A stretch of 64,000 bases of DNA from Paenibacillus gorillae (GTDB taxonomy: Bacteria > Bacillota > Bacilli > Paenibacillales > Paenibacillaceae), in assembly GCF_000513275.1 (NCBI RefSeq), contig NZ_CBVJ010000014.1:42961-106960 (forward strand), read 5' to 3'. A program made the position numbers and the translations under genes. Positions 29,451 through 40,540 of this stretch are shown here, piece after piece; the stretch's first letter is position 1; each line of letters opens with the position of its first letter. The notes below the pieces were generated by a model, which was not told the DNA's origin, ran no database searches, and worked only from the letters and a program-made list of their open reading frames with translations.

Positions 29451-30743
29451 ATGACATTATGGATTCTGAACGGCAACGTATGGGACGAAGCTTCTGGCGG
29501 CTTGCTGAACAAGCATGTGCGCGTGGAAGCTGGACAAATTGCCGAAATTATAGATGGAGCTAACACGCCGGATACAGGTTCTGCTGAAGTAATCGACGCG
29601 GCAGGAAAGCTGCTCTCCGCAGGCCTGATCGATATGCACGTGCATTTGCGCGACCCGGGCTTTGAATATAAAGAGGATATCGCAACGGGCACCCGCTCGG
29701 CGGCGAAAGGCGGCTTCACAACGATCGCCTGCATGCCGAACACGAGACCTTCAACGGATACACCGGAAACGGTGAAATACATTTTGGACAAAAACGCCAA
29801 CGAAGGCGTTGTACGCGTCCTGCCTTACGCAGCGATTACGAAAAATCAGCTTGGTCGTGAACTTACCGACTTTGCAGCGCTGAAAGAAGCTGGCGCAATC
29901 GGCTTTACGGATGATGGCGTAGGTGTACAAAGCGCGCAAATGATGAAGGATGCAATGACGCTTGCACAATCGATGGATATGCCGGTCATCGCGCACTGTG
30001 AAGACAATACGCTCGTTGAGGGACTTTTCTTCAGCGAAGGCGAGTTTGCCCGCAAAAACGGCCTAAAAGGCATTCCGAATGAATCGGAAGCCATTCATGT
30101 CGGCCGCGATGCACTGCTTGCGGAAACGACAGGCGTTCACTATCATGTCTGCCATGTAAGCACGGAGCAATCGGTTCGCCTGATCCGTCTGGCCAAGTCA
30201 ATTGGCGTACGGATTACCGCTGAGGTTTGCCCGCATCACCTGGTGCTGTCGGACGAAGATATTCCGGGCTTGGATACGAACTGGAAAATGAACCCGCCGC
30301 TTCGCACCCCGCGCGATGTGCAGGCCGTTATCGAAGCGCTGGAGGACGGCACGATCGATATGATCGTAACGGACCATGCTCCGCATAGCGCGGAAGAGAA
30401 AGCACGTGAAATCCAACTGGCGCCATTCGGCATCGTTGGCTTCGAGACGGCTTTCCCGCTGCTCTATACGAAGTTCGTGCTGACAGGCAAATGGACGCTG
30501 GGCTTCCTTCTTCAACGGATGACCAGCGATCCGGCTCGCGTATTCCGCCTGCCGACTGGACGGCTGGAGCAAGGCGCACCTGCCGACCTGACCCTGATCG
30601 ATCTGAACAGCGAGCGGGCAGTCGATCCATCGACTTTCGCTTCGAAGAGCAACAACACGCCATTTGGCGGCTGGAAGCTGCAAGGCTGGCCGGTAACGAC
30701 AATTGTGAACGGAGCTGTCGTGTACAGCGAATCCGCTAACTGA
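29451..30743 (+). CDS. pyrC: PyrC, dihydroorotase (type I)
   Basis: A zinc amidohydrolase that closes carbamoyl aspartate to dihydroorotate. 430 residues. Metal-binding HxH is in LIDMHVHLRDPGFEYKED. Further ligands lie in HCEDNTLV, HVSTEQSV and VTDHAPHSAEEK, and the substrate loop MPNTRPSTDTPE is present. GGAGGGGG precedes ATG 29451, which gives the family start TLWILNGNV. The upstream GTG 29418 lacks a site. It is separated from pyrB by 68 bases. Confidence 0.97.
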   Translation: MTLWILNGNVWDEASGGLLNKHVRVEAGQIAEIIDGANTPDTGSAEVIDAAGKLLSAGLIDMHVHLRDPGFEYKEDIATGTRSAAKGGFTTIACMPNTRPSTDTPETVKYILDKNANEGVVRVLPYAAITKNQLGRELTDFAALKEAGAIGFTDDGVGVQSAQMMKDAMTLAQSMDMPVIAHCEDNTLVEGLFFSEGEFARKNGLKGIPNESEAIHVGRDALLAETTGVHYHVCHVSTEQSVRLIRLAKSIGVRITAEVCPHHLVLSDEDIPGLDTNWKMNPPLRTPRDVQAVIEALEDGTIDMIVTDHAPHSAEEKAREIQLAPFGIVGFETAFPLLYTKFVLTGKWTLGFLLQRMTSDPARVFRLPTGRLEQGAPADLTLIDLNSERAVDPSTFASKSNNTPFGGWKLQGWPVTTIVNGAVVYSESAN

Positions 30744-30783
30744 TATATTACTGAGAATTAAGATGACCTGAGGAGTGATACGG

Positions 30784-31929
30784 ATGCAAGCAAGATTATT
30801 GTTGGAAGACGGAACGTTGTTCACGGGACTCTCGTTCGGCGCAGAAACGCAAACGTTGGGAGAAGTCGTGTTTAATACAGGGATTACAGGCTACCAAGAG
30901 GTGCTTTCTGACCCGTCCTACTGCGGACAGATCGTAACGATGACATACCCGCTTATCGGCAACTACGGCATTTCGCGCGACGACTTCGAGTCGATCAGCC
31001 CAAGCATTCACGGCTTTGTTGTACGCCGTCACGAGCCGGTGCCAAGCAACTGGCGCGCTCAATATTCCCTTGGCCAATTGCTGAAGGAGTACAACATTCC
31101 AGGCATTAGCGACATCGATACTCGTATGCTGACTCGTATTCTTCGCCAGCACGGCACGATGAAAGGCATTCTGACAACTGGCACGGAGCGTGTTGAAGAG
31201 CTGCAAGAGCGTCTTGGCCTGACACAGCTTATGACGGATCAAGTTGCCCGTACATCTACGAAGCACGTATTCTCGAGCCCTGGCAATGGCGAGCGTATCG
31301 TTCTTGTCGACTTCGGCGCAAAAAGCGGCATCCTGCGCGAGCTGACAAAACGCGGCTGCGACGTGGTTGTTGTTCCTCACGACACGACAGCTGACGAAAT
31401 CCGCAAGCTTGCTCCGGACGGCATTCAGCTGTCCAACGGCCCTGGGGACCCGAAAGATGTTCCGCATGCGGTTAAAATGATTTCCGAGCTGCTCGGCGAA
31501 TATCCGATCTTCGGCATCTGCCTTGGCCACCAGCTGTTCGCACTTGCTTGCGGCGCTGATACAACCCGCTTGAAATTCGGCCACCGCGGCGGCAACCACC
31601 CGGTTAAAGAATTGGCAACAAACAAATGCTATGTCACTTCCCAAAACCACGGTTACACGGTTCTGGAAGAGTCGATAAAAGATACGGACCTGTCCGTTAC
31701 GCATATCAACAACAACGATAAAACGATTGAAGGCTTGAAACATAACAAATATCCGGCATTCACGGTACAATACCATCCGGAAGCTGCACCAGGTCCATTC
31801 GACTCCAGCTATTTGTTTGATGAATTCCTTGAAATGATCCGCACACATAAGCAAAATAACCCGCAGAAGCCTCGTCAAGCTATACTTGCGGCAACGTTGA
31901 AAGGAGAGCTTCAGTATGCCCAAAAATAA
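30784..31929 (+). CDS. carA: CarA (PyrAA), carbamoyl-phosphate synthase small subunit
   Basis: The glutaminase subunit that supplies ammonia to CarB for carbamoyl phosphate. 381 residues. The N-terminal CPSase_sm_chain domain ([39 protein letters not shown]) precedes a class I glutamine amidotransferase with the nucleophile in [13 protein letters not shown] and partner histidine in [16 protein letters not shown] lies before ATG 30784. Its end overlaps the carB start by 14 bases, which should secure equal synthesis of both subunits. Confidence 0.97.
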   Translation: MQARLLLEDGTLFTGLSFGAETQTLGEVVFNTGITGYQEVLSDPSYCGQIVTMTYPLIGNYGISRDDFESISPSIHGFVVRRHEPVPSNWRAQYSLGQLLKEYNIPGISDIDTRMLTRILRQHGTMKGILTTGTERVEELQERLGLTQLMTDQVARTSTKHVFSSPGNGERIVLVDFGAKSGILRELTKRGCDVVVVPHDTTADEIRKLAPDGIQLSNGPGDPKDVPHAVKMISELLGEYPIFGICLGHQLFALACGADTTRLKFGHRGGNHPVKELATNKCYVTSQNHGYTVLEESIKDTDLSVTHINNNDKTIEGLKHNKYPAFTVQYHPEAAPGPFDSSYLFDEFLEMIRTHKQNNPQKPRQAILAATLKGELQYAQK

Positions 31930-34900
31930 TGAACTCAAAAAAATTCTCGTCATCGGCTCCGGCCCGATTGTCATTGGACAAGCGGCGGAGTTCGATTACG
32001 CCGGCACACAAGCTTGCCAAGCGTTGAAGGAAGAAGGCTATGAGGTTGTTCTGATCAACAGCAACCCGGCTACAATCATGACCGATACGAACATGGCCGA
32101 CAAAGTGTACATCGAGCCGATTACACTGGACTTCGTATCACAAATTATTCGCCAAGAGCGTCCAGACGGCTTGCTGCCGACGCTGGGCGGCCAGACAGGC
32201 CTGAACATGGCTGTTGAACTGGCGCGCGCAGGCGTTCTGGAAGCTGAGAATGTGAAGCTGCTCGGTACGCAGCTGACTGCAATCGAGAAAGCAGAAGACC
32301 GTGACTTGTTCCGCGATCTGATGCGCGAGCTTGAACAACCAGTACCAGAGAGCGTTATCGTAACGACGGTTGAAGATGCGGTTACTTTTGCCAACGAAAT
32401 CGGCTACCCGATCATCGTTCGTCCGGCCTACACTCTGGGCGGTACAGGCGGCGGTATTTGCGCGAACGAAGAAGAGCTGCTTGAAACGGTTGCTTCCGGT
32501 ATTCGTTACAGCCCGATTAACCAGTGTCTGATCGAGAAATCGATCGCAGGCATGAAGGAAGTTGAATATGAAGTTATGCGTGATGCGAACGACAACTGTA
32601 TCGTTGTCTGCAACATGGAAAACTTCGACCCGGTTGGCGTTCACACTGGCGACAGTATCGTCGTAGCGCCTTCCCAAACGCTGTCGGACCGCGAGTACCA
32701 AATGCTTCGCTCCGCATCGCTCAAAATTATCCGCGCCTTGAACATCGAAGGCGGCTGCAACGTTCAGTTCGCACTGGACCCGTTCAGCTTCCAATACTAT
32801 GTTATCGAAGTTAACCCGCGCGTAAGCCGCTCGTCGGCGCTCGCTTCCAAAGCAACTGGTTATCCGATTGCAAAAATGGCAGCGAAAATCGCAATTGGCT
32901 ACACGCTGGATGAAATCATCAACCCGGTTACGGGTCAAACTTATGCGATGTTTGAACCAACCCTAGACTATATCGTATCGAAAATTCCGCGCTGGCCGTT
33001 CGACAAGTTCGTCAACGCTAATCGCAAGCTCGGTACGCAAATGAAAGCGACTGGCGAAGTTATGGCTATCGGCCGTACGTTCGAAGAGTCGATTCACAAA
33101 GCCGTTCGCTCGCTTGAAATTGGCACGCACCGTCTGCATCTGAAAGAAGCTTCTTCCCTGGAAGACGCTGTATTGCGAGCTCGTCTTGAAAAGCCGGACG
33201 ACGAGCGGATGTTCCTCGTAGCGGAAGCTTTCCGCCGCGGCTACAAGCTTCAAGAAATTCAAGATATTACGAAAATCGACTGGTGGTTCCTGGACCGCAT
33301 CGAATCGATTATTCAATTCGAGGATCGTATCCGCCGCGAAGCTTCCTTGACTCGCGACACGCTGTATGAAGCGAAACGCAGAGGTTTCTCGGACCGTTCC
33401 ATCGCCGAGATCCGCAACGAAGGCTTCCCGAACGGCAGCCACACGAATGAGCATGATATCCGCGCATTCCGTAAAGAGCTGAACCTTCTGCCGGTATACA
33501 AAATGGTAGATACTTGCGCAGCCGAGTTCGAAGCGACTACGCCTTACTACTATTCAACCTATGAAGTTGAGAACGAAGTGACGCAATCCGATAAAGAGAA
33601 AGTTCTCGTACTGGGCTCCGGTCCGATCCGTATCGGCCAAGGCATCGAGTTCGACTACTCGACCGTTCACGCGGTATGGGCGATTCAGAGCGCAGGCTAC
33701 GAAGCGGTTATTATCAATAACAACCCGGAAACGGTATCGACTGACTTCAGCACATCCGACCGACTCTACTTCGAGCCGTTGTTCTTTGAGGATGTTATGA
33801 ACGTAATTGAGCAAGAGAAACCAATTGGCGTTATCGTTCAGTTCGGCGGCCAAACGGCGATCAACCTTGCTGCTCCATTGACTAAAGCAGGCGTTCGCAT
33901 TCTGGGCTCGAGCCTGGAGAGCATCGATGCAGCGGAAGACCGTAAGAAGTTCGAAGCTTTGCTTCGCAAGCTGAACATTGCACAGCCGGAAGGCAGCACG
34001 GTTACTTCGGTTGACCAAGCGGTTGAGACGGCGCAAAAGCTCGGCTATCCGGTACTCGTTCGTCCATCGTACGTCCTTGGCGGACGTGCTATGGAAATCG
34101 TCTACTCCGATGAAGAGCTGCTCAGCTACATGGAAATCGCGGTAAAAATCAATCCAGAGCATCCGGTATTGATCGACCGTTACATGCTGGGCAAAGAGGC
34201 GGAAGTCGACGCGATCTGCGACGGTGAAACAGTTCTTATTCCAGGCATCATGGAGCATATCGAGCGCGCAGGCGTTCACTCCGGCGACTCGATTGCGGTA
34301 TATCCTCCGCAATCGCTGTCAGATGACATTAAAGACCAAATCATCGACATTACGACGAAGATTGCGAAAGAATTCGACGTCATTGGCTTGGTTAACATCC
34401 AATTCGTAATTCATAACGATAAAGTATACGTGATCGAGGTTAACCCGCGTTCGTCCCGTACTGTACCGTTCTTGAGCAAGGTCACGAATGTACCGATGGC
34501 GAACCTTGCAACGAAAGCAATTCTGGGTACTAAGCTTGCTGATCTTGGCTATGTGGACGGCCTGTGGCCGGAAGACAGCTATGTATCGGTAAAAGTGCCG
34601 GTATTCTCCTTCGCGAAGCTGCGCCGCGTCGATCCGACACTGACGCCGGAAATGAAGTCGACTGGCGAAGTTATGGGCCGCGACGAGCAATACGCCAAAG
34701 CGCTGTACAAAGGCCTCATTGGCGCAGGTATGAAAATCCCGATGACTGGTGCGATTATCGCTACAGTAGCGGACAAAGATAAAGAAGAAGCGACAGAACT
34801 CTTGCGCGGCTTCTACGATCTGGGCTACAAAATCATTGCAACTGGCGGCACAGCCGATACGCTTGAAGCGGCAGGCTTGCGCGTAAGACGCGTGAACAAG

Positions 34901-35137
34901 CTTAGCGAAGGCACGCCAAACATTCTCGATCTTATCCGTGAAGGCGAAGCACACTTTGTTGTCAACACGTTGACCAAAGGCAAAACGCCGGAGCGCGACG
35001 GCTTCCGGATTCGCCGTGAAGCGGTAGAGAACGGCGTAGTCTGCATGACCTCACTCGATACGGTTCGCGCCCTGCTTCGCATGCTGGAGACGATCAACTT
35101 CTCGTCCCGCGCGATGCCAGTCGTACAACCGAAATAA
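31916..35137 (+). CDS. carB: CarB (PyrAB), carbamoyl-phosphate synthase large subunit
   Basis: The 1073-residue synthetase subunit uses two ATP to make carbamoyl phosphate from bicarbonate and ammonia. Two homologous ATP-grasp halves are evident: the first begins [21 protein letters not shown], the second [21 protein letters not shown] at about residue 560. Each has a downstream EVNPR motif ([20 protein letters not shown] and [20 protein letters not shown]). The C-terminal MGS-like allosteric domain (about 935-1073) carries [22 protein letters not shown] stands before ATG 31916. Confidence 0.98.
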   Translation: MPKNNELKKILVIGSGPIVIGQAAEFDYAGTQACQALKEEGYEVVLINSNPATIMTDTNMADKVYIEPITLDFVSQIIRQERPDGLLPTLGGQTGLNMAVELARAGVLEAENVKLLGTQLTAIEKAEDRDLFRDLMRELEQPVPESVIVTTVEDAVTFANEIGYPIIVRPAYTLGGTGGGICANEEELLETVASGIRYSPINQCLIEKSIAGMKEVEYEVMRDANDNCIVVCNMENFDPVGVHTGDSIVVAPSQTLSDREYQMLRSASLKIIRALNIEGGCNVQFALDPFSFQYYVIEVNPRVSRSSALASKATGYPIAKMAAKIAIGYTLDEIINPVTGQTYAMFEPTLDYIVSKIPRWPFDKFVNANRKLGTQMKATGEVMAIGRTFEESIHKAVRSLEIGTHRLHLKEASSLEDAVLRARLEKPDDERMFLVAEAFRRGYKLQEIQDITKIDWWFLDRIESIIQFEDRIRREASLTRDTLYEAKRRGFSDRSIAEIRNEGFPNGSHTNEHDIRAFRKELNLLPVYKMVDTCAAEFEATTPYYYSTYEVENEVTQSDKEKVLVLGSGPIRIGQGIEFDYSTVHAVWAIQSAGYEAVIINNNPETVSTDFSTSDRLYFEPLFFEDVMNVIEQEKPIGVIVQFGGQTAINLAAPLTKAGVRILGSSLESIDAAEDRKKFEALLRKLNIAQPEGSTVTSVDQAVETAQKLGYPVLVRPSYVLGGRAMEIVYSDEELLSYMEIAVKINPEHPVLIDRYMLGKEAEVDAICDGETVLIPGIMEHIERAGVHSGDSIAVYPPQSLSDDIKDQIIDITTKIAKEFDVIGLVNIQFVIHNDKVYVIEVNPRSSRTVPFLSKVTNVPMANLATKAILGTKLADLGYVDGLWPEDSYVSVKVPVFSFAKLRRVDPTLTPEMKSTGEVMGRDEQYAKALYKGLIGAGMKIPMTGAIIATVADKDKEEATELLRGFYDLGYKIIATGGTADTLEAAGLRVRRVNKLSEGTPNILDLIREGEAHFVVNTLTKGKTPERDGFRIRREAVENGVVCMTSLDTVRALLRMLETINFSSRAMPVVQPK

Positions 35138-35166
35138 TAGCAAGTGAAAGCACGGCCAGCGCTGTT

Positions 35167-35208
35167 GCTTCGCAAGTTCGGGCCTATGTGGCACTGCTCT
35201 TGCGAAGC
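35167..35208 (+). other. Hairpin between carB and pyrF
   Basis: GCTTCGCAAG pairs perfectly with CTTGCGAAGC across a 22-base loop. It lies in a 120-base gap where Bacillus has pyrK and pyrD. There is no T tract, so it is probably an mRNA-stability or processing element rather than a terminator. Confidence 0.5.
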
Positions 35209-35257
35209 CGGCGGATGGCCGTTTATTACGGGTAAAAACCGAAAGGGGCGTATAACG

Positions 35258-35983
35258 ATGGGATTAACGCGTGAGCAAGCAGCCGGAAAAATTATGGTTG
35301 CTCTCGATTATGCCGATGCTGCTGCGGCTGAGCGTCTGCTGCAAGAGCTGCAAGGCATACCGTGCTATATGAAGGTAGGCATGCAGCTGTTCTACGCAGC
35401 TGGACCGTCCTTTGTCGAGGAGCTGAAGAAGAAGGGCTACTTGGTCTTTCTTGATGTGAAGATGCATGACATTCCGAATACGGTCAAAGGCGGCGCGAAT
35501 AGCGTAACGAAGCTGGGCGTCGATATGTTCAACGTTCATGCGGCAGGCGGAGCGGCGATGATGGAAGCGGCTTTAGAAGGCGTTGATGCTGCTCTTCTTT
35601 CCGGACAAGTCCGTCCGGCTGTCATTGCAGTAACGCAGCTGACCAGTACGAGCCAGGCGACGTTGAATAATGAGATCGGAATTGCCGGAACCGTAGAAGA
35701 TGCAGTCATTCGCTACGCCCAGCTTGCGAAGCAGGCAGGATTGAGCGGTGTCGTAGCTTCTCCGATGGAAGTCGAAGCGATTAAAGCGGCTTGCGGCGCA
35801 TCGTTCCAGACGGTGACGCCAGGCATTCGTCCAAGCGGAGCAGCGCTTAATGACCAATCCCGAATTATGACGCCGCGTGAAGCATTGAATCAAGGCACAG
35901 ACTATATGGTCATCGGCCGTCCAATCACGGCGGCGGACGAGCCTCGTACTGCATTAGAATCCATTATTGAGGAGCTGATCTAA
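35258..35983 (+). CDS. pyrF: PyrF, orotidine 5'-phosphate decarboxylase
   Basis: This enzyme decarboxylates OMP to UMP, the last step of the pathway. 241 residues, a TIM barrel with the catalytic Asp-Lys-Asp array in VFLDVKMHDIPNTV. YMKVGMQLFY, VTQLTSTSQ and the phosphate loop VTPGIRPSGAA are further landmarks. ATG 35258 has AAAGGGG upstream. An in-frame extension from 35144 reads through the hairpin gap and is unlikely to be translated. The stop is one base before the pyrE ATG. Confidence 0.97.
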   Translation: MGLTREQAAGKIMVALDYADAAAAERLLQELQGIPCYMKVGMQLFYAAGPSFVEELKKKGYLVFLDVKMHDIPNTVKGGANSVTKLGVDMFNVHAAGGAAMMEAALEGVDAALLSGQVRPAVIAVTQLTSTSQATLNNEIGIAGTVEDAVIRYAQLAKQAGLSGVVASPMEVEAIKAACGASFQTVTPGIRPSGAALNDQSRIMTPREALNQGTDYMVIGRPITAADEPRTALESIIEELI

Positions 35984-35984
35984 G

Positions 35985-36632
35985 ATGAGTGAAGTGACAT
36001 TGAAGAACCTGCCGGCCCAAATCGCGGCCAAATTGCTGGAGATCGAGGCGGTGGCGCTTCGTCCGAACGAGCCGTTCACTTGGACTTCGGGCATTAAATC
36101 GCCCATTTATTGCGACAATCGGCTGACGATGTCTTACCCGGCTATCCGCGATTTGATCGCAGAAGGCTTTGCAGCTGTTATTCGCGAGAATTATCCCGAT
36201 GCAGAAGTTATTGCGGGAACTTCGACGGCAGGTATTCCTCATGCGGCTTGGGTATCGCAGAAGCTCAACTTGCCAATGGTCTATATTCGCGATAAAGCGA
36301 AAGGACATGGCAAACAGAACCAAATCGAGGGCAAGATCCAGCCTGGACAAAAGGTTGTCGTCATCGAGGATCTGATCTCTACAGGCGGCAGCTCCCTCAA
36401 AGCGGGACTTGCTGTTCGTGAAGCTGGAGCAGAAGTGCTTGCCGTTCTCGCAATCTTTACGTATCAATTCGAATCAGCTGCCGCTGCTTTTGCAGCAGAA
36501 AATATGCCGCTTGAGACGCTTTCGAACTACACGGCGCTGATTCAAGCTGCACTTGAAGCTGGCAAAGTTGAGAGCGGGGACGTTGAACTGCTTCAATCCT
36601 GGCGTCAGGACCCGCATTCATTCGGGAAGTAA
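35985..36632 (+). CDS. pyrE: PyrE, orotate phosphoribosyltransferase
   Basis: This enzyme joins orotate and PRPP to give OMP. 215 residues. The PRPP-binding motif is VVVIEDLISTGGSSL, and the orotate-side motifs are FTWTSGIKSPIYCDNR and GTSTAGIPHAAWV, followed by the lysine-rich RDKAKGHGKQNQIEG flexible loop. GAGGAG lies inside the pyrF tail before ATG 35985. It is the last gene of the operon and is followed by a strong terminator. Confidence 0.97.
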   Translation: MSEVTLKNLPAQIAAKLLEIEAVALRPNEPFTWTSGIKSPIYCDNRLTMSYPAIRDLIAEGFAAVIRENYPDAEVIAGTSTAGIPHAAWVSQKLNLPMVYIRDKAKGHGKQNQIEGKIQPGQKVVVIEDLISTGGSSLKAGLAVREAGAEVLAVLAIFTYQFESAAAAFAAENMPLETLSNYTALIQAALEAGKVESGDVELLQSWRQDPHSFGK

Positions 36633-36663
36633 AATTAACTTGCAGACCTTTCCTGTCATCCGA

Positions 36664-36696
36664 ACAGACCTTTCACTCTGATAGGTCTGTTTTTTT
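36664..36696 (+). terminator. pyr operon terminator
   Basis: ACAGACCT (36664-36671) pairs with AGGTCTGT (36683-36690), followed by seven T residues. Confidence 0.92.
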
Positions 36697-36815
36697 GTCT
36701 TCTTCGACAGTTTTTTTGCAAATATTGATCCTATTTCGTGATGTTTTCAAGTGGATTTGCCGATATAGTATCATGGAACTTTCATTCAGACATGGTAAAA
36801 AGGGGCGGAATATGG

Positions 36816-38543
36816 ATGAGATTTAACTTGAGATGGAGACTGGCGTTAATTGGGGTGCTGCCGCTTTTTTTCTATGTGTTCTCAGGGTTATATTTGTTAG
36901 GAGAACTGGAAAAGACGAATACGAAAATGTCTCAAGATGTTTACGAGGTATCTAACCGGACGACTACGCTTGTCCTGAACGCAGATCGTGACTTGTATCA
37001 AGCGCTGTCGGCTTATCAATATTTGACTGAGGATGAAATCAGCAGTGCGGACAAGGAGAAGTGGGATAAAGATCTTGAGCTCAATATTAAAGAAGCCAAA
37101 GAAAGGCTGGCTGCTGCAAAGGGAATTATGGAGACGAATGGATTGATGGAATTGACGGACGAACGGACAGGTTTGTCGATTGCCAATATTGCCGACAAAT
37201 TTAGCGTTGATTTTACAGCCTGGTCGGAATCCATAATGAAAGCAGCTAAGTCTGATTACGATAGAGCGGCAGACTTGAAATTACGCGAGCAATTTACCCA
37301 AACCCGTATGGGATTGGATGCAATCGGGAATGTGCTGAATCAATATGCAGAAGATCAAATCAACAGCAGCAAGCAGCAGTTTAAGGGGACTCAAATCGGG
37401 AATCTAGCCGGTATGGGATTCGTTTCTATTGTATTGGTTTTACTGATTTTCTTCTCGATTCGGACGGTTATGCGCACGGTGAATACCGTCATGAGAAAGA
37501 CGCAGATGGTAACGGACGGTGATCTGACTGCCGAGACGAGCTTAAAGTACAACAAGGATGAGCTTGGCGATATTTCGCGTTCAGTGGACCGCATGATCGA
37601 AGTCATGAAGCAGCTGATTACCGGTATTGGCTCCAACGCGCAGGATGTTAGCACCTCATCCCAGCAGCTCAATGCTGTATCTAAGGAATCGGCAGCTGCC
37701 TCGCATCATGTTGCGGCCAATATTCAAGAGGTTGCGAACGGTACGGAGGTGCAGGCACGCAGCGCTGAGGAGACAGCGAAAGCCATTGAAGAAATGACGA
37801 TAGGCATTCAGCGGATTGCAGAAAATACGACAACTGCAGCGGAGCAATCCAAGTCGACCTCGGAGGAAGCCGGACAAGGGCAAGAAGCGCTGGAGCGGCT
37901 TGTAGAGCAAATGGGCATGGTTAAGAAGGTCATTGGGCAATTGTCGGATGTTATCGGCCATCTTCAGATTCGTTCTCAGCAAATCGGCTCGATCGCGGAA
38001 AATATTACGGTGTTCGCGAATCAGACGAATATTTTGTCGCTTAACGCGTCTATTGAAGCAGCTCGCGCGGGTGAGCAAGGCCGGGGATTTGCCGTCGTTG
38101 CCGGTGAAATCCGCAAGCTGGCAGCAAATTCCCTGGAATCAGCGGACGGTATTCATCAATTGGTAGCAGAGACAAGAAGCGATATTTCCGGCGCTTCGGA
38201 TTATATGTCGCAGACGCTTACGGAAGTCGATCGCGGGAATGAGAGGGTTACGGAGCTTCAACAAAGTTTGACAGTCATCGTGGCAGCCATTGACAGTATG
38301 ACAGAGCAGCTGCAGGAGAACTCGGCGATTACGCAGCAAATGTCGGCAAGCTCCGAGGAAGTAAATGCATCGATGGAGCAGTCTGCATCGTCGGCCGCTT
38401 CCAATCTGGAGCGTACGGAGAGCGTTGCAGCAGCGACGGAAGAGCAGCTGGCGCTGATGGACAACATTGCATCGGCTGCCGTTCATCTTGATGAAATCGT
38501 TGGTGAGCTGAATCGCGCGATTCATCATTTTAAAGTAAAATAG
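36816..38543 (+). CDS. Methyl-accepting chemotaxis protein
   Basis: A transmembrane chemoreceptor of about 575 residues. First membrane segment at about 8-28; extracellular helical sensor of the four-helix-bundle type (about 30-190); second segment at about 190-212 ([16 protein letters not shown]). A HAMP domain follows, then a long coiled-coil signalling domain with the conserved hairpin tip near [42 protein letters not shown]. Gln/Glu-rich methylation stretches flank the tip. The ligand cannot be told. ATG 36816 follows AGGGGCGG. Single-gene unit. Confidence 0.93.
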   Translation: MRFNLRWRLALIGVLPLFFYVFSGLYLLGELEKTNTKMSQDVYEVSNRTTTLVLNADRDLYQALSAYQYLTEDEISSADKEKWDKDLELNIKEAKERLAAAKGIMETNGLMELTDERTGLSIANIADKFSVDFTAWSESIMKAAKSDYDRAADLKLREQFTQTRMGLDAIGNVLNQYAEDQINSSKQQFKGTQIGNLAGMGFVSIVLVLLIFFSIRTVMRTVNTVMRKTQMVTDGDLTAETSLKYNKDELGDISRSVDRMIEVMKQLITGIGSNAQDVSTSSQQLNAVSKESAAASHHVAANIQEVANGTEVQARSAEETAKAIEEMTIGIQRIAENTTTAAEQSKSTSEEAGQGQEALERLVEQMGMVKKVIGQLSDVIGHLQIRSQQIGSIAENITVFANQTNILSLNASIEAARAGEQGRGFAVVAGEIRKLAANSLESADGIHQLVAETRSDISGASDYMSQTLTEVDRGNERVTELQQSLTVIVAAIDSMTEQLQENSAITQQMSASSEEVNASMEQSASSAASNLERTESVAAATEEQLALMDNIASAAVHLDEIVGELNRAIHHFKVK

Positions 38544-38559
38544 AGGTTTTCATAGCATG

Positions 38560-38607
38560 CTGAATTCGCTTGTTTCGTTAGGAAAACGGGCGAATTCAGT
38601 TTTTTTA
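38560..38607 (+). terminator. Chemoreceptor gene terminator
   Basis: CTGAATTCGC pairs perfectly with GCGAATTCAG, with a partly paired inner loop and seven T residues after. Confidence 0.92.
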
Positions 38608-38718
38608 TTTTTACGGAAGAAGATATTGCATATTGATGTAACTTTTTCACCTCGTCCTGCGTCTAATCGTGTAAGATGAGAATTATGAAAAGGGTAAGGG
38701 GAGGTATGGCAGCAATTC

Positions 38719-39486
38719 ATGTTATTCAAGAAGCGGGTTAATGCAGAAATGGAGCAGACGGAGCAAGCAGAGCTAATCGAGCAAAGCGTACAGCCGCCCG
38801 ACAAAAAGTTACATAACGGCAAGCTGTTGGAGGTTATAAATGTAGAACGCGTATTCCAAGCGGGCGGCGCTCCTCTGAAAGTGCTGAAGGGTCTGAACAT
38901 GGAGCTCAGGCCTAATCAGCTTGTCATGCTCCGGGGCAGATCCGGCTCAGGCAAAACAACGCTGCTCAACTGTCTGGGAGGACTTGATACGCCGACGACC
39001 GGGGAGATCTGGTTTGGCGGCAGACCCTTTCATAAGATGAGCGACGATGACCGGACGCTGGTCCGTCGCAAGGAAATGGGCTTTATTTTTCAGGCGTTCG
39101 CGCTTATGCCGCTGCTGTCGGCATGGGAGAACGTTATTCTGTCGCTTCGAATGGCGGGTACGCCGCGAGCGCTCTGGAAGGACCGTGCTGCTCACTGTCT
39201 TGAACTGGTCGGACTGGAGAAGCGGATGCATCACCGGCCGTTTGAGCTTTCGGGGGGCGAGCAGCAGCGGGTTGCGATCGCAAAGGCAATCGCGCACCAG
39301 CCTACTTTGCTGCTAGCGGATGAACCGACGGCGGAACTGGATACGAATATGTCTGCGCAGATTATGGCAGTCTTTCAAAATATTATTCGCACCGAACAAG
39401 TTACGATATGTATGACTACACACGATCCTACGATTTTGGAGGTTGCCGATCATGTCTATGAAATGGTGGACGGGAAGTTTATTTAA
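38719..39486 (+). CDS. ABC transporter ATP-binding protein (MacB/LolD type)
   Basis: A cytoplasmic ATPase subunit, 255 residues. Walker A is GRSGSGKTT, then the Q-loop in [20 protein letters not shown], the signature [16 protein letters not shown], Walker B LLLADEPT and the H-loop in TTHDP. About 30 residues of acidic, Gln-rich N-terminal extension ([15 protein letters not shown]) precede the fold. The sequence groups with the exporter-type LolD/MacB ATPases. GGGAGG lies 14 bases before ATG 38719, a rather long gap. First gene of a five-gene operon; its end overlaps the next gene. Confidence 0.9.
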   Translation: MLFKKRVNAEMEQTEQAELIEQSVQPPDKKLHNGKLLEVINVERVFQAGGAPLKVLKGLNMELRPNQLVMLRGRSGSGKTTLLNCLGGLDTPTTGEIWFGGRPFHKMSDDDRTLVRRKEMGFIFQAFALMPLLSAWENVILSLRMAGTPRALWKDRAAHCLELVGLEKRMHHRPFELSGGEQQRVAIAKAIAHQPTLLLADEPTAELDTNMSAQIMAVFQNIIRTEQVTICMTTHDPTILEVADHVYEMVDGKFI

Positions 39487-40537
39487 ACGAAGTGCAATTA
39501 TTATGTTATCAGCATCCATTATGCTAACGAGCGGCTGCTCGCTATTGCCGAAGGAAAGCGAAGAGGAAGTGCTGCCTTCTATCGCTCCGCCGCAAATTGC
39601 GAAGAAGCCTGAATACGAAGTGACGACGACTACGTTGTTATCGACAGTGCAAGTGGTCGGGAAATTGATCTCTATGCAGGAAGAGACGCTGTTCTTTACG
39701 CTGGGCGAGAAGCATTTGAAGGAGCTTAATGTGAAGGTTGGCGACAAGATTGAGAAAGGCAAAGTTATTGGCGTGCTGGACGTCGATCTGATGCAACGGG
39801 ATTTGAGAAACGAGCGTCTGGCCTTCAAGCGTGAAGAGAACGCAATGAAGGATACGCTTCGCCAGAAGGATGAGATGGACCCGATCGAGTTTGAGGAGAA
39901 AATGATCGCGTTCGAAGAGAAGAAGCAGAAGATTTCCGACCTTGCGGAAGAGATCAACAAAGCAACGCTCGTTGCGCCATTCAGCGGCACCGTCGTTACA
40001 CTGAAAGTGAAAAAGGGCGACATGATCAAAGCCTATGATCCGATCATCGTTATTGCGGATACGAGCAAATTGACGGCTGCAGCAAAGCTGTCGAAGGAAG
40101 ATTTTGCAAAAATCGCCGTTGGCATGCCAATCTCTGTGGAGATTAATAATGCCGGGAAATTCACTGGCACAGTAAAAACAATGCCGATTGTGAGTGACGA
40201 TCAAAACAACGGCGGTAACGGTGGAGGAGGCGGTGGCAATCCGAATGGACAGCCGGAGCAGGAGCGTCCGGAGGACTTCATGCTCGTCGAGATCAAGGAT
40301 ATGCCTAAAAACCTGAACCGTGGAACTCCATTATCGATTACGGTCATTACGAAAAGGAAGGAAAACGTTATCGTTATTCCGCCGTCAACGCTTCGTACGC
40401 TTGGCCCGCGCACCTATGTACAGGTCGTGGATTCGGAAGGCAAACGCGAGGTGGATGTGGAGATCGGTCAGCAAACGCCGACACAGATTGAAATTGTGGC
40501 AGGGTTGAAGCCAGGGCAGAAAGTCGTAGGTCGATAG
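39452..40537 (+). CDS. Membrane-fusion (HlyD/MacA-type) lipoprotein with Gly-rich loop
   Basis: The efflux periplasmic-adaptor type subunit, here expected to be anchored outside the membrane by lipid: a signal peptide ends in the lipobox LTSGC. A biotinyl-lipoyl-like half (VGDKIEKGKVIGVLDVDL) is followed by an alpha-helical hairpin (about 115-170), the second lipoyl half (ATLVAPFSGTVVTLKVKKGDMIKA) and beta-barrel domains. A glycine/asparagine-rich insert (NNGGNGGGGGGNPNGQ) interrupts the barrel region. ATG 39452 has TGGAGG at proper distance. The first 35 bases overlap the ATPase gene upstream. Confidence 0.88.
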   Translation: MSMKWWTGSLFKRSAIIMLSASIMLTSGCSLLPKESEEEVLPSIAPPQIAKKPEYEVTTTTLLSTVQVVGKLISMQEETLFFTLGEKHLKELNVKVGDKIEKGKVIGVLDVDLMQRDLRNERLAFKREENAMKDTLRQKDEMDPIEFEEKMIAFEEKKQKISDLAEEINKATLVAPFSGTVVTLKVKKGDMIKAYDPIIVIADTSKLTAAAKLSKEDFAKIAVGMPISVEINNAGKFTGTVKTMPIVSDDQNNGGNGGGGGGNPNGQPEQERPEDFMLVEIKDMPKNLNRGTPLSITVITKRKENVIVIPPSTLRTLGPRTYVQVVDSEGKREVDVEIGQQTPTQIEIVAGLKPGQKVVGR

Positions 40538-40540
40538 CTA

